The position numbers and the translations under genes are program-made. Of a DNA stretch of 64,000 nt, positions 51,579-63,635 are shown piece by piece (positions within the stretch are counted from its first letter, which is position 1; every line of letters starts with the position of its first letter). Location: positions 379,912 through 443,911 of the forward strand of contig CACVBU010000982.1 of assembly GCA_902728285.1 (NCBI GenBank). Direction: 5' to 3'. A model generated the notes under the pieces. It ran no database searches, was not told the origin of the DNA, and saw nothing but the letters and a program-made list of their open reading frames with translations. The stretch is from Clytia hemisphaerica. Lineage: Eukaryota; Cnidaria; Hydrozoa; Leptothecata; Clytiidae.

Positions 51579-54500
51579 TTAGAATCTGAGTTTTTGGAAG
51601 AACCATTTGTTTTTGCCGCTCTTGTATCTAAATGAAAAGAAGAAAAGAAAGTTTTAATGGGCTTTTCCAGAAAAACTTTGAATATGGGGGGTAAAGGATA
51701 CAACGATTTTCAGTTATTTACACCCGGACAAGCATCAGTTGACCCCCCGGATAACCCAAATTACACCCGGACAAGGCAAATTTTGATGATTTTTCGCTAC
51801 CCCCAGGACAATAACCTCCACCCCATGAACGGACATTTTCTGGAAGAGCCCAATAAGAAGAGTTTGGTTACATTAACCATAAAAAATTTACAAAATGGTG
51901 AACTAAAAATCTGTCTCAACATAATTTGCAGCTGAAACAAAAATGGCTGTAAATTTTGATAGAAATCGAATCAAGTTACGATTTTGTGCTCGTTGAAAAA
52001 ATATTTGTGAGTGGAATATTATCAAGTAAAACAATTAAAATGAATATGAAGAAGAAAAAAATTAACTTCTTGTAGAAATGTGGTATAATTGACTCTTCAA
52101 TCCTAGTTTCAAAAATATTCATTCAAAAGATATCAAACAAAAATTATTGCTGGTTGACTCTAAAAGTAGTGAAAAACGACAAAAAACGGCCTTTTTGTCA
52201 ATCAACCAATAACAAACTTTGTTTGATATCTTTTGATCGAACGAATATTTTTTGCTTGATAATATTCCACTCAAAAATATATTTTCAACGAGCACAAAAT
52301 CGTAACTTCATTAAAATTCTATCCAAAGTTCGGGCATTTTTTGTCTCAACTGCAAATTATTTTGAGACAGACTTTAGTCTGTTAGAACAAAAATGGTGAT
52401 AAAAAAATTTGGTACAGATGACCCTTATAGTGTCTAAAACTTAGTAAATCAGGTGGTTGGACAAAAAATTATTTTTTTATTTATAATAATTGTTTTAAAC
52501 AAAACAATGCTTACAGTACATGGCCCCCAAAACAGAGGTTTTCCCTTAATGAGCCATGTTGGTACTTTAAAATCTGGAAAAGCTTCAGATTCAATCCTAA
52601 CCCATTTCTCTCGAATCCGAAAAAAAAGAGAAATAGCAAAATTTCTTTTTTCATATGGCTTCATCTCTTCTTCCTTGTTTTTTCAAAAATTAGTTTCGAA
52701 ATTTCCTTTCTTTGGACTAAAACCGCCAAAAGTCAAACAATATCGGAAATCAACCCTTAAAAACTGGGTAACTCTGGAAAGTATAAACATATTCCAACAT
52801 ACCAACTCAATAATTCAAAGTTTTTCAAAAAACTTAAGAAATATTTTACAACAAAATTAACATTAAGAGACTACTAGTATTTTGCGCGGGATTTTGCACT
52901 CAGCCTGGACTGAAACATTTATGTTTTGGTATGAATTCTTTTTGCAAAATTACAAAAAAAAAAAAAATAATAATTTTATCGTGTCATTAATTCGAGACAT
53001 GATTAAGTGATGGGTTTTTGAACAATTTCAATTTAATTGAATCGACGTTTTGGGGGCCACTAACCTCCGTTTTGAAAATCACTTGTATGAAGATAAAGAG
53101 AAAAGTAAATTTCGACTTTTTAAATCGTAAAGCATTGCCTTCATACCTATTGATAGTTATTTGATGTCGGTGATATGCTTTTTGATTAAGATATTTCGAA
53201 AAAACTAGACCTCCGTTTTGGGGGCCATTAGGAAAATGTGACTCAACTTTGACTGAAAAAATAAAATCATTCAAAAACCTTTATTCTAAGAAAATTATTT
53301 TTTGGGAAAGAAACTAGACACGTTGAAGCTTAATTCACAAGAAAAATTTTTAACTTTCCCTATTTATTTTCTGAATTCACCAGAAAAATTTCAATTTGGA
53401 TAGACAATTTAGGGGCCACATACTGTATATTTTTTGAACAAGTTGGGCAAATTTGATGTTTTCTACATGAATCCGACGTTCCTTCTAATGCTTGGGTCAA
53501 AACAACATACGAAGGCTTAAACGTCCATAAAAGTTGTACATCAGTTGTACACTGTGTTCCTGTAGAGAGAGCTTGTTGATTTGCCTTGTTAACCTCAAAA
53601 TTTAAGTTTTATTATCTCGTCAGATTTTTATTTTTAATTCAATTTCAGCATAAATCAAAAAGAGCATTGAATTTTAATTATATGAATAGAACCATTTATA
53701 TTTTGAAAAATAAAAAAAACCTTTTTGCCCAGCCATATGATATGTCATTTTGCAGGTGGCCAGGTAACAAAAATTGGTGTTCCTATTTAAAATTAAGTTT
53801 TAGACTTAGCCACCTGTGCCAAATGTTTTTATCACCCTGAAGTATTCATGTTTTTATCTGCTCACAGACCTCACCGTAATATTGTGTCTATCATAAGCAA
53901 AAATTACAATATAATTGAACTATATCAAAAGATGTTCGCGTTTGTAATTTTACTGGCCGCTAATTTCAAAATGACTTTAAAATGTCAGTGCTGCAAATAA
54001 CGGCCGGTGACCGGTAATTACGGGTTATTTCGTAGTTTCTACCAGTCATTCTGAAGCTCAATTTTTCATGTTGTCCGGTTAAAATTTGAAGATTAGAGGC
54101 TTAGATTAATACTAGGGATCTATGTTAAAAATGGATTTTTGGAATCATAAACTGATTACCCCTTCAAAATGTGCCAAAACATGTATAATTTCAGAAAAAG
54201 TAGAACAAATTCGGTAGAAACCTTTTTTGACTTCCCTACCGGGGCCTTTAAGGTCACGCCCACCTCGGAATCTCACTGTTAGGTTGCCTAAAAAAAGAAT
54301 TCTCAAAAACCTATCAAGTTACCCCTCATTTGAAAGGTAATTTAATGTAGATTAAGAAAAACATCATGACTATGCATCAAAAATGAAGTGATAAGGTTGT
54401 AGAGTACATTACATTGCTCTTGAAAGAGGCTTTTTTAGTGTAATTGTGTAATGTCTTAAAAAATTCATACTTTCGTAATTAATTCATACTTTTATTATAT

Positions 54501-57350
54501 TTTTTGGAAGACCTACATGAAATAAACATAAGTGCTTATTTTCTACAGTACTGATATCATACATTTTGAATCTACAGGATCATTTTAAAAATTTAAAAAC
54601 TATAAAACCAAGGATAAAGTGAGCTTTTTGACAAATAAGAAATTTTGTTGCTCTAATCGAGAACAGTCGAAGTCCATCAACCTCTCAAACCTTATACTAT
54701 CCAAAAGATATTTTACAGAGTTTGAAGGGTACTTCCTTTGCTATTAGATTTTAAACCTAATAAATTGAAATTGAAATATTTTTGACAACATCTTATCCTC
54801 ACAGTTCCAAGATACTGGACTTTGATTTTAGTTGCAATTACTTGGTCGACAGATGTCATAATTATTTCAACTTTTTCAAGGAATGTCCAGTTGTGTCTGC
54901 TTTTATCAGTTCGTGAAACTGTTACTGGTTGAACCTTTTCTACTACTCCTAAATGTCATTTTGTCTCATTACCAATACCCTCATGCCAAAAGGCAATAAC
55001 ATGCTCCCCAACATCACAAGTCTTTGGACTGTATTGTTTCATCCCCTTGACCTTGTAAAGGAGAGTGAGTTCCAGTGTTAGTGATTTACTATCATTCCTC
55101 TTACCCACAATGCCATGTATAACATTTCTAAGATCTCCAATAGTTGTCTAAGAGCAACAACGTGCAATACTGAGGTAAGAGCTCAAGTTTTCAACATACT
55201 CTTCTGTGGAGAGGTTGCGATAATCTTTTCTCAAACGAAAGACTGCAGCTGTTCACTTGAGAGACATTCATGTAATTTTGGCATATTTCACTTCATCATA
55301 CATCATTTTGTTCTTAAGTTTATCATCCAAGTTTGTTTCTACGTACTTCTTAAGTAATTTCTTCTTCTGAGTTATATGGGCCTGAGATAAGTCTCCAATA
55401 ATGAGTACTTTTTTGACTCTTCACTCAAACTTGCCTTTTCTTTTTCAGTAAAGGCTTCAGTTTTCTGCTCCTTGACTTTATCAGCCTATTCAAGTTTAAT
55501 TACCTTGACTTCTTTGGAGGGTTTTATAAACTTTTTAAAGTGATTTGGATTTGTTTGCTCAAGAATGTCATGTTTTTATTGAGTACCATTTTCTTCATAC
55601 ATGTACTTACTGAGCTCTTGAAAAAATACTGCTATCCTATGAAAAAAAGTCTGATTTACTCAACTCTGTGTGATTTTTTGAAAGTATTGATCAAAGTATA
55701 ACGATTTGGATAGGGAAATGATTGTAAGAGCTTAATATACTCAACATGCGTTTTTAGAGGGAAAATCACAAAATGATCATTTTTTAGCAGGCATAACTTT
55801 TTATAACCTCATTTTTAGTCACTACTTGTGACCTTTTTTGGAATCTGCATGAAATTCTCTTTCCAATGAGGGGTCACATGACCATCTTTTGACAAAGAAA
55901 AAAATCACTCCTAGGGCGGCCCCTTTGAGCAGTCGGTGGACCCTAAATACCCGGGTAGGGAAACCAAAAATGGTTCCTACCCTAAAAATTGATGTTTTTT
56001 CAAGTTTTTATAACCTATGGCACATTTTAAGAGGGTAATCAGCATGATCTGTTCCTAACATAAATCCCTATTAATACTTTTTAAATAGCGCTTCTAATTA
56101 ACAGAGGAACAGTTTTTAAATTAAAATAGGTGTTTAGCCAATCTAATAATCCAATAAGTCAATCTGTAATAACAGACTACAAAGATGGTTCCGCCAGACC
56201 CCCTGCTCGTTACACTCAAAAAATTACCGGCCAACTGAAATTGCCCTATTTGCAGCACTGAATGTCATGTACATACCTGTCTTCCAGTTTAGCTTTTACT
56301 TCGGTTCTGGCTCGCTTCCTTTTGCTGGAATCTTTTAACACATCTTTATTTACAACAGATTTGTTTAATGGAACATCGACTGAGTATCTAAGAGATTAAA
56401 AGGAAGATCTGATAAGAAAATGAAAAAACCCATCTGAACCTGTTAATAACAGATAAAGAGAACAGGTATTTGATCAGGGTGTATATCAACACAAGGATCA
56501 CTTTTGTTCTATAGCCTTTTCCTATTTTGTCTGATGGTATAAAACAGCAAATTTATATTCAAATTATTTCAAAATTTTATCAAACTTTGCTTTTGATCAC
56601 TTTTAGATCAGATGGCTAACTTTGACACAGATAAAAAGTTGTTCAGAATCAATTTTTAAGGCTTTTTTATGGTGCTGAAACTGCTCCTATATGGCTTCAA
56701 AATTCAAAGTAGTAAATGAGTGTTTACATACTTCATATTTTAAAAGGAAGTTAAAGATTAAACCTGTTCAAAATACAAACACAAGAGGATAAACTACGAT
56801 AATCGGGGCCATCCACATAGTATGTACGCACTAAAATGTCAAAAATTGAGTACCCCTTCCCCTGTATGCAGGCGTACGCAATTGGCTATACCCCTGGTAG
56901 AGGTAGTTCAACACCGAAACGGTGTTACAGTTATGTTTTTAAGAAATATACTATTCCCTAGCGTGCAACCTTTTATTTTACTTAAGCTCTGTATCATGTT
57001 AGAGAAAAAAAAAAGAACAAAAGTTTATGACTGGACAAACTTTCAAGTACTTAGAAATCTCTTGGGGTTCACAGACAATGAATTTTTCTTATATCTTACC
57101 TTGTGGGCATCAAGTGATTGTAGTTAACAATTTTAACAAAAGTCTTGATCTTGGACCTCTTGGAAACACGTTTCTTGCCCATGCTTTTGGTGACTTTCAA
57201 TGGGTATCTGTCAATGCCAGCAACAAGGGCATGGCCGTATTGTCTGTCTTGTGTTCCATCATCGTAGTTTTTGACGATAATGGCCTTTCTGCCAGCATAC
57301 TTGCCACCAAGGACAAGGACAACTTTACCAGATTTCATGAACTTGCCCAT
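51579..57350 (-). CDS. RPL27: Ribosomal protein eL27 (large subunit)
   Basis: Three coding exons, 57350-57100, 56387-56277 and 51627-51579, join in phase to 136 residues, the standard length of eL27. The start is [20 protein letters not shown]. Further landmarks are [41 protein letters not shown], then [16 protein letters not shown], and the conserved end [15 protein letters not shown]. It is a surface protein of the 60S subunit. The ATG begins directly after a splice acceptor (TATTTTTTAG), so a non-coding first exon must lie upstream, as in many ribosomal protein genes; it was not located. The last exon is only 49 bases and sits beyond a 4649 bp intron that is largely transposons, unusually long for a ribosomal protein gene. 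Confidence 0.97.
51659..51851. mobile_element. MITE in eL27 intron 3, GGGCTTTTCCAGAAAA ends
   Basis: The left GGGCTTTTCCAGAAAA and right TTTTCTGGAAGAGCCC are inverted copies, flanked by AAT (51656-51658, 51852-51854). It begins 31 bases from exon 4. The inside carries ACACCCGGACAAG twice. Confidence 0.8.
51911..52370. repeat. 460 bp near-complete palindrome in eL27 intron 3
   Basis: The left half from CTGTCTCAACATAATTTGCA is matched by the right half ending TGCAAATTATTTTGAGACAG. Intermediate matches include AATCGTAACTT/AAGTTACGATTTTGTGCTCG, GTGGAATATTATCAAG and AGATATCAAACAAA, meeting near 52175. A transcript of either strand would fold into one long hairpin. Confidence 0.85.
52514..53425. 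mobile_element. Non-autonomous element, CAGTACATGGCCCCC ends, eL27 intron 3
   Basis: The left CAGTACATGGCCCCCAAA and reversed right CAGTATGTGGCCCCTAAA match with three differences; TA flanks both. The core phrase TTTTGGGGGCCA with CCTCCG recurs at 53047 and 53211. 912 bp, no coding frame. Confidence 0.72.
53986..56260. mobile_element. 2.3 kb DNA transposon remnant, CAGTGCTGCAAATA ends, eL27 intron 3
   Basis: CAGTGCTGCAAATA at the left end is perfectly inverted at the right (TATTTGCAGCACTG), and the phrase CCGGTAATT/AATTACCGG follows inside both. AATGT flanks both sides (53981-53985, 56261-56265). It ends 16 bases from eL27 exon 3. It contains a decayed minus-strand coding region (54780-55560). 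The CAGTG start is hAT-like, but the superfamily is not settled. Confidence 0.8.
54780..55560 (-). pseudogene. Decayed unrecognised transposon-borne protein
   Basis: Minus-strand translation is protein-like but broken by several stops: readable pieces include [88 protein letters not shown] and [20 protein letters not shown]. Codon-like composition and shared orientation imply one former ORF of at least 250 codons. It does not look like a DDE transposase catalytic core; no family is assigned. Confidence 0.55.
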
Positions 57351-57557
57351 CTAAAAAATATCAATCATCGATGAAAACTTTGGCATACTTAAAGGTTTTC
57401 TACGGTAATAAAATATGCTTAATTTAGGCAGTGTCTTCATGCTGAGTCAGATAAATTAAAGCTACTTAAAAAAAAAAAACATAATAAGCTAAACTAGTGA
57501 ACAAGTTGTAATGAAAGAGCTCTAGCAAAAAGCCAATATATTGAAATAAAAATTTAA

Positions 57558-58020
57558 CGGTTGGGTGTTTAAGATAAATACGGTAATTATTGCTCTTTTT
57601 GACAATCATTGCCGAAAACTGCAATTTTTTCAACGATGAAATGCCGAGTCAGCAAAATATGTTATCCTTATAAGGGCAAAGATGTCAAAGGTGTTTCGGA
57701 TTTTTAAGGTGATTTTTTCAATTTTTTGTGGCTTAATAACATGAAAAGTTCTAAAGTAATATGTAAAAAGATCCTGCATCGATGCTGAAATGCAGCCAGT
57801 GAGGGTGTTATTGTGAGGGTGTCAAATACCACGTGTTCAATAATAAAATCAACTTTTTTCCCCAAAAAACTGCAATAGTTGCCAAAAACGGCAATTTACA
57901 TTTATTTACTTTTTTCACTTTTCTGCTGATTTAGCATTTCATCGTTGAAAAAATTGCTGTTTTCAGCAATAATTGCCAAAAAGAGCAATAATTGCTGTTT
58001 TTATATTAAACACCCAACTG
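57558..58020. mobile_element. 463 bp MITE with ~100 bp inverted repeats, TTAA target
   Basis: The ends GGTTGGGTGTTTAA and TTAAACACCCAAC are inverted copies next to TTAA (57554-57557, 58021-58024). The arms continue with ATTGCTCTTTTTG, AAAACTGCAATTTTTTCAAC and GATGAAATGC, each inverted at the right. It lies 200 bases upstream of the eL27 coding start, probably in its first intron. Confidence 0.85.
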
Positions 58021-58577
58021 TTTAAGAGAAGGCTAGAAAAGTAGAAATAAATGAGCAACACTGGCTCTGGACATCACAATGGATTTTCCAGGTTCAACAT
58101 TAGCAAAGAATACCACCCACTAATCCAAGCCAACTTTGTCAATGGCTTAAATGCCAAATTGTAAAAAAGTGTAGCTTTCTGTTAAAAAAACTAAACTAAA
58201 TTTTTACTGAAAGCTATATGCAAGTCTGAAATCTGCCACCTTATATCATGTCGTTTCCGAAAGGTACAATGTTAACTTCCATGTATCAATGACCAACTGT
58301 ATGGCCAAAGCATATGGGAAAAATCTCTTGTCTATTGGTCGTTCTGACATTTTAAATTTTCCGGGGGTTTTGCTGTTTGGGATTGTTTAGGTCAGGGTTG
58401 CTAGTGACTGCTTGTCACTGTGCCGGGTGCATACTCGGCGCCTTGGGCCCCGCAGGGTTGCTAGTAACGGCTCGAATTTCAGTCAGGTTAAAAAAGGGGC
58501 AATTTTGCCCATATTATTATAACATCACCCCCGTCTTTTTTGTCATTCTATAAGTATTTCCAAATTTTGTGATTCGA

Positions 58578-58663
58578 TGTGCGAGTGTGGCTCAAGGGAT
58601 AGCGCGCTGGGTTTCTAATCAGAAACTCTCTCATTTAGTGGGTTCGAATCCCGGTCGGGTCGA
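58578..58663 (+). repeat. tRNA-like sequence (SINE head or tRNA pseudogene)
   Basis: Box A-like TGGCTCAAGGG (58588-58598) and a perfect box B GGTTCGAATCC (58641-58651) have tRNA spacing. GTTTC-TAATCA-GAAAC could form an anticodon arm but leaves a 6-base loop, and the acceptor stem does not pair well. Not a functional tRNA on this evidence. Confidence 0.5.
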
Positions 58664-60120
58664 TATTTCAAGGTCAGTTAAAACACTTTCAAATAGTCAG
58701 AAAACATAGTAAATGAGTTAGAAAAGTCACCAGGGGGTCAGAAAAGAGCCTCAGAGAAGATAGGCAGAAATAAAAAGTCGATGTCGGAACGAGCAATAGA
58801 CAAGAGTTTTTTCCAAGCATATGTATCCCAAACATTCTTGGGTCATGTTTGGGCCAAAATAAGAAAGTATTCTTTTGGCCCAAACATTGATAATCCGGAA
58901 TGTAAAGACTGTGTAAACAAAGAGTCATTTATTTAAATTGCTTCAACTGGTTTGTGCCAGTCAAGAAGATTTTGATACAAAACCAAAATAATGAAAAAAA
59001 ATTAAATTCTTTTGAGTGAAGTGTGCCAAATTACGTTAGCATGGTCCAAAGCAAGGTGGTGATCCAGCTACCAAAATGTGTTTTTATTTTTTAAGATAAA
59101 CTAACTACTTCTCCAATTAAAAAAATTGCTAGTCAGGACATCATAGGGCAAACATAAGATCTCATACACAAACCAAGGAGCTTATTAACATCTAAAACAA
59201 TCTTGTCCTTTTTAACCTCCTAGTTTTGACATTCAAAAAACACTGATCTATAATATTTTTCCATTTTTGAATATACAACTCTCGTCTTGCTTGAGATAAT
59301 ACAACACTCTTAGCTTATGTAGACATTACTCAACCAAAATATAACCCATGAGAACATTCTAGGTAAAATGCATGCATAAAATACATTCTAATAAGCGACA
59401 AATCAACCAATTCCTCTCAAATTTTCATACTTAATGATGACCAACAATTCGATTGTATTTTGTATAAAGAACTTTGGATCTCTACATCCATACTGGCCGC
59501 TGCAATACATTTTCTCGTAGAACTATTCACTGTATGAAGGAGAAAAATCTCTAAAATTTCGACCATCGAAACCGATACATTGATAACTAGACGTATTTTG
59601 GTGATGATGGGGGATTCAAGTTGGAATGTTGATAAATAAAAATCGCCATACTTTGCCTATGAGCACCAAGACTAAAAGGTTTCTTTACTGTGCCTCGATC
59701 ATTTTGATCGCACACAGGTCTCGATTGCCTAAAACATCAATCTGATAAAATTACAGACCTGAAGTTATAGTAATGTTGTTTACAAAACTTCTTTTTTCTT
59801 TAAAGATTTAGTTTTTTAATGTAAAGAAAAAATATTTTTTACTTTTTATTTTTACTAATAATCATATTTTGTACAAAATTTCAAATTACAATTCTTTATT
59901 CAAATCTTGCTATTTGGTCTTCGATATATTAGTACCATGAGAGCGCCGTTGATTTGTTTTTATTTTTATTTTTCACTTTCACTTTCCTTTTCATTCAAGT
60001 TTTTAAAAAGCCGGCATGGCTGCTTGATTTATAAATGGTGTTTTTTTGTTAAATAAATAAATTCCAAGTTTTTACAGGTTATTTTCTGTGTTGTGTTTCT
60101 GTAGTCTACACAATAGACAG
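58664..60120. other. Gene-free stretch
   Basis: AT-rich with no domain-bearing frame. Part could hold the unseen first exon and promoter of eL27 (minus strand), but no site stands out. Confidence 0.4.
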
Positions 60121-60440
60121 CTCCAGGCTTTTAGGCCTTACTCTTGGTCTATCATCATCATCTTTCGACTTACGTCGGAAAATTTGCATAGCCTTCCTTC
60201 CACAATACCCGATCTTGCATGACTGTCTTTATTTCCTCAATCTCGAGACCTGTTTCCCTCTTCAGAGTTTCCAGGAAGGTCAACTTCCTTAGTCTTACTA
60301 GACCCGTTGGTGACCAGAAAAGAAGTCTGGATATTAATTCTTCTTTTGCTCGAAAACAGTGGCCTGCTAATGGTCTGCTTGGTCTATAGGTGGTCACTGG
60401 TAGCCCCCACGGGGATTCGCTTCTTAGGTAATAGGTTTAT
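60121..60440 (-). mobile_element. 3' fragment of a non-LTR retrotransposon
   Basis: On the minus strand a frame (60397-60170) ends with LTFLETLKRETGLEIEEIKT and MQDRVLWKEG, the typical closing segment of LINE reverse-transcriptase ORFs. The 3' end then reads GACCAAGAGTAAGGCCTAAA (complement of 60121-60152). Both flanking pieces recur, joined without the coding part, at 63911-64000. Confidence 0.6.
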
Positions 60441-60748
60441 AAACATATATAGACAACTTTCAATAGAGATTTCAAATAAAAGATGTTTAAAGCACAGCTG
60501 ATTGGCTTAGGTTTTGAAACTGTCTATTGTGTCATTAAAACCTCAGTGCGCGTGCGATTTATCCGGAGAATTTCAATATTCAAAACAAGAGCAGTGCTCA
60601 TAGCCCGAAGAGTAGAAGTTTTACGCTTGAAACGAAGGAAGATATGACGTAGCCCCTAGTGGTTTCGAAGTATAACATCTAGTTAAAACGAATAATAATG
60701 TAGAAATCTCGATAGAAATAACAGAGTAGCCAGGTATTTTTGTAGCGG

Positions 60749-61013
60749 ACGACGTGCATTTTTTAATTTTTTCTAGCCTTAGAAATAATTTTTCTTTTCC
60801 ATTGGGTGGTCGAAAATTCCGATAAAAGTTCATGTACTTTTGCAAAATTCATTGGAAATTCCACTCTTTTTTGCCTGTTTTAATTCAATTGCCTTGGAAA
60901 TTGATACATTTTCTTCTCTTGCCTGCCTTAAAAATTTCAAATTTTGGTGAAAACTTTTGCCCTCTGAAATACTGTGTCGTCTGCCCTATTAAAGACAAAT
61001 TCTGGAATGGCCC
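60749..61013. mobile_element. Second copy of the GGGCYATTCCAGAA element (right half)
   Basis: Aligns with 45648-45907: CTAGCCT.GGAAAT, GGTCGAAAATTCCGATAAAA, TTCAATTGCCTTGGAAAT, TTTTGGTGAAAACTTTTGCC and TTCTGGAATGGCCC occur in order. The left half is missing. Confidence 0.85.
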
Positions 61014-61690
61014 ATTAAACTTATCAAACTTTGTTGTCAGATTTATGTTTGACTAATTTCGTTTGTTGAACTTTAATCAAATACTCACAAATTTTTTAGA
61101 ATATAAAGTTTGATTAAAAAGTTTGATTCGGCGGCAATCACAAATTATTGTGATGGATAGTATTATTATGTATGGAGTGAGTCAGTGTCTAGGGCATCGG
61201 CAGGGGTTTTAACAGTCTGATTAGTTTGATTACATTAGTAATTTTATCAATCATGTTTTGAGACAACCATTTATTAACAGTCAGTCACCAGAAATGTTGA
61301 TATTCAAAAAACTTAACAACCCCCCTCGCAAAGTCTGGCTGATTGTGGTATTACTGAACTGCAACAGACTCTCCCCCACTTGATAAAACTCAAGACTTTA
61401 AAAGTAGGCATAATTACGTATCAATTATCAGAATGAATTGATATTCAATCTATGGATTTGTTATCAATTTGTCATCAATTGGAATATATATTGGTATTAT
61501 CAAGTGGAAGAGTCTAGACTGTATATACCAGCATTTCGCTGCTGCACAGTATAGGTTTCAATTGTGTTTAGTTCACTCATAATATGTACATGGGGGGCAA
61601 AGATAAACAAGCGAAATTGTACCAGAAAAAAAAAGTTTGCCCTTATCAAGAGAATCTAATCTGATCTCTGCTGATCTATGTTAAATATTT

Positions 61691-61833
61691 TAATGTAATG
61701 TAATGTAATGTAATGTAATGTAATGTAATGTAATGTAATGTAATGTAATGTAATGTAATGTAATGTAATGTAATGTAATGTAATGTAATGTAATGTAATG
61801 TAATGTAATGTAATGTAATGTAATGTAATGTAA
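61691..61833. repeat. Pentanucleotide microsatellite (TAATG)28
   Basis: 28 perfect tandem copies of TAATG followed by TAA. No interruption is visible, so it is likely polymorphic. It lies 460 bases upstream of GTF3C6. Confidence 0.99.
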
Positions 61834-62298
61834 AATTTATTTGGTCAAGAAGGTCTAAAATTTAGCCAACGCTACAAGCATTGATGTGGACCTACTATAT
61901 AAGAAATAATTTAAAAAAATAATAAGGTAATAAAATATGAATAATTATTTCGACTATTAACAAATAAATATATTCTCAAAGTTAAATGGGCTAAAATAAA
62001 TAACTTAAAAAACAGAGACTTCAGAGATCATCAGAGATTATTGGAAAAATAATTGAGTCAAGTTGAGTTTCATAGTAGCATAATAAGGCACACAACAAAA
62101 ACTTTTTTCATAAAAATAAAAAGTATATAAAAAAGGAAGGAGAATATTATATAATGATAAATAGTAATAGATAGTAAAATAGTACGGGACAGTCTATTGA
62201 ATAATCATTACACTCTAATCTATATTTTATTCTTCTGTAGGTTGTAATTGTCGAACTTATCTTTTTTAAACCTAATGCTAACATAGGAATAAATTATT

Positions 62299-63009
62299 AT
62301 GAGTCAAGAAGAAGAGGAAAAGGAATGGGTTGAACAGCTTGTTGCAGTTGAACTTGTTGGCATGATTGATCCTGATAAGTTGAATATGATTGACAAATCC
62401 AATAGCGCAATTTTGGTATGTATATAGTACCCTCCATTTGGCTTACTTTCATAAAGAAAGGGTAATAAATAGAGCCAATCTGCGATATGAACATTTAAAG
62501 CTTTGACAACAAAAAAGTTGTGTCATTGAATTGAGTCGTGATACAATGTTGAATTTTTATTTGGTTGATAAGAACTTGTAACTTCCCTCCATATTATAGT
62601 GTGAAATATGTATTTTTAATTTCATAATAACATTTCGTATTTCATTCTATGACACTTGTAAATCTGTTTTATACAGTTTTATATTGTATTCCCAGCAATC
62701 TTGTAACAAAATGTTTGAATCAAAGAATAATGTTGAATTTTGATTTGATAGGGCATTTCATCAGATGAATCAACAATTTTAAAGCTTGGAGGATATGCTT
62801 TCAGTGGGAAAAATGAAGATGCAATAGGATCAATTGTTGCTTTTGAGGATGTCAGCGATGAAGGGGAAGAGCCCAAGTTGAAATATGTTGGACATACAAC
62901 CAAAGTGATTAAAGCAAATCGGATTTTTTTGAAAGAGAAGAAAAAGGAAAACAGCGAAGAAGGGGATGTAAATGGCCAAGATCAAGAGAATGATGAAAAT
63001 GAAGAATAG
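62299..63009 (+). CDS. GTF3C6: General transcription factor 3C polypeptide 6 (TFIIIC subunit)
   Basis: Two exons, 62299-62415 and 62752-63009 (donor TTGGTATGT, acceptor TTTGATTTGATAG), encode 124 residues. The N-terminus is acidic (MSQEEEEKEWVEQLVAVEL), then comes the TFIIIC tau55-related / subunit 6 domain: VELVGMIDPDKL, ILGISSDESTILKLGGYAFS, GSIVAFED, YVGHTTKVIKANRIFL. A short acidic tail (NGQDQENDENEE) closes the protein. TFIIIC binds A and B boxes of tRNA genes and recruits TFIIIB for RNA polymerase III. Human GTF3C6 is longer (about 210 residues), mostly by a longer acidic C-terminus. AATAAA at 63178-63183 ends the gene. eL27 lies divergent upstream. Confidence 0.9.
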
Positions 63010-63177
63010 CTAAAGGTGTTTTTGAGGGCTAAGATATCTGCTTTGAGACATACATTGTGATAGTTCAACTTCCTGGTGTACATTTGCAAATTTGACTCTT
63101 CAAAAAAGATTATATTGATCTTTGGTTAATCACCCACAAATACCAAATAATCAGTGTGATTAGGCTGTAAATCAAGA

Positions 63178-63183
63178 AATAAA
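63178..63183 (+). terminator. Polyadenylation signal AATAAA of GTF3C6
   Basis: AATAAA 169 bases after the stop codon in an AT-rich 3' flank. Confidence 0.6.
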
Positions 63184-63467
63184 CTCATTCCTATAATAAG
63201 TTATTATAACTAGTATTTTGAACCTGTACGTATATATTATTAGTACCATCGATGGCAAGTTTTATAACATTTGAGCATATAGTTATTGCCTGGAATAGTT
63301 TACAAAACTTTAGAAATAAAATTATTAACACCATAAAACGAATGAAAATTCTTGACCAAAAATGTTTTTCTGACTCAATATTTCAATATATGATATATTA
63401 TAACTGTATATTTATGTGTTCAATTTCTTTTTATAGACAATCTTAAATATAAACGAAGAAAAGAAGT

Positions 63468-63545
63468 ATGAACGGTAAAAAAGTAAATGCTGTTTTGCCA
63501 GCTGCTGGTATTGGCACAAGATTTGGTGCTCAAAAGCCTAAACAG
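63468..63545 (+). CDS. CRPPA: CRPPA/ISPD (CDP-ribitol pyrophosphorylase), first exon only
   Basis: The ATG at 63468 opens a 26-codon exon ending at a GTAATT donor (after 63545). It encodes VNAVLPAAGIGTRFGAQKPKQ-like sequence, the nucleotide-binding loop of IspD-type cytidylyltransferases (LPAAGxGxR...PKQ). In animals this is CRPPA (ISPD), which makes CDP-ribitol for dystroglycan glycosylation. The rest of the gene lies beyond the window; its first intron holds repeats. Confidence 0.82.
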
Positions 63546-63635
63546 GTAATTTTGAATTGTTTTTAGACAAAGAAAAATCCCCTTTATACCTAAGGAACAC
63601 ATTTTGGCGGGCATTAAATATCCTGAAATAAATTA

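Noticed and set aside
57027..57374. 115-codon plus-strand frame
   Set aside because: Antisense shadow of eL27 exon 2.
58578..58663. Functional tRNA gene
   Set aside because: Box B is perfect but the acceptor stem and anticodon loop do not fold properly.
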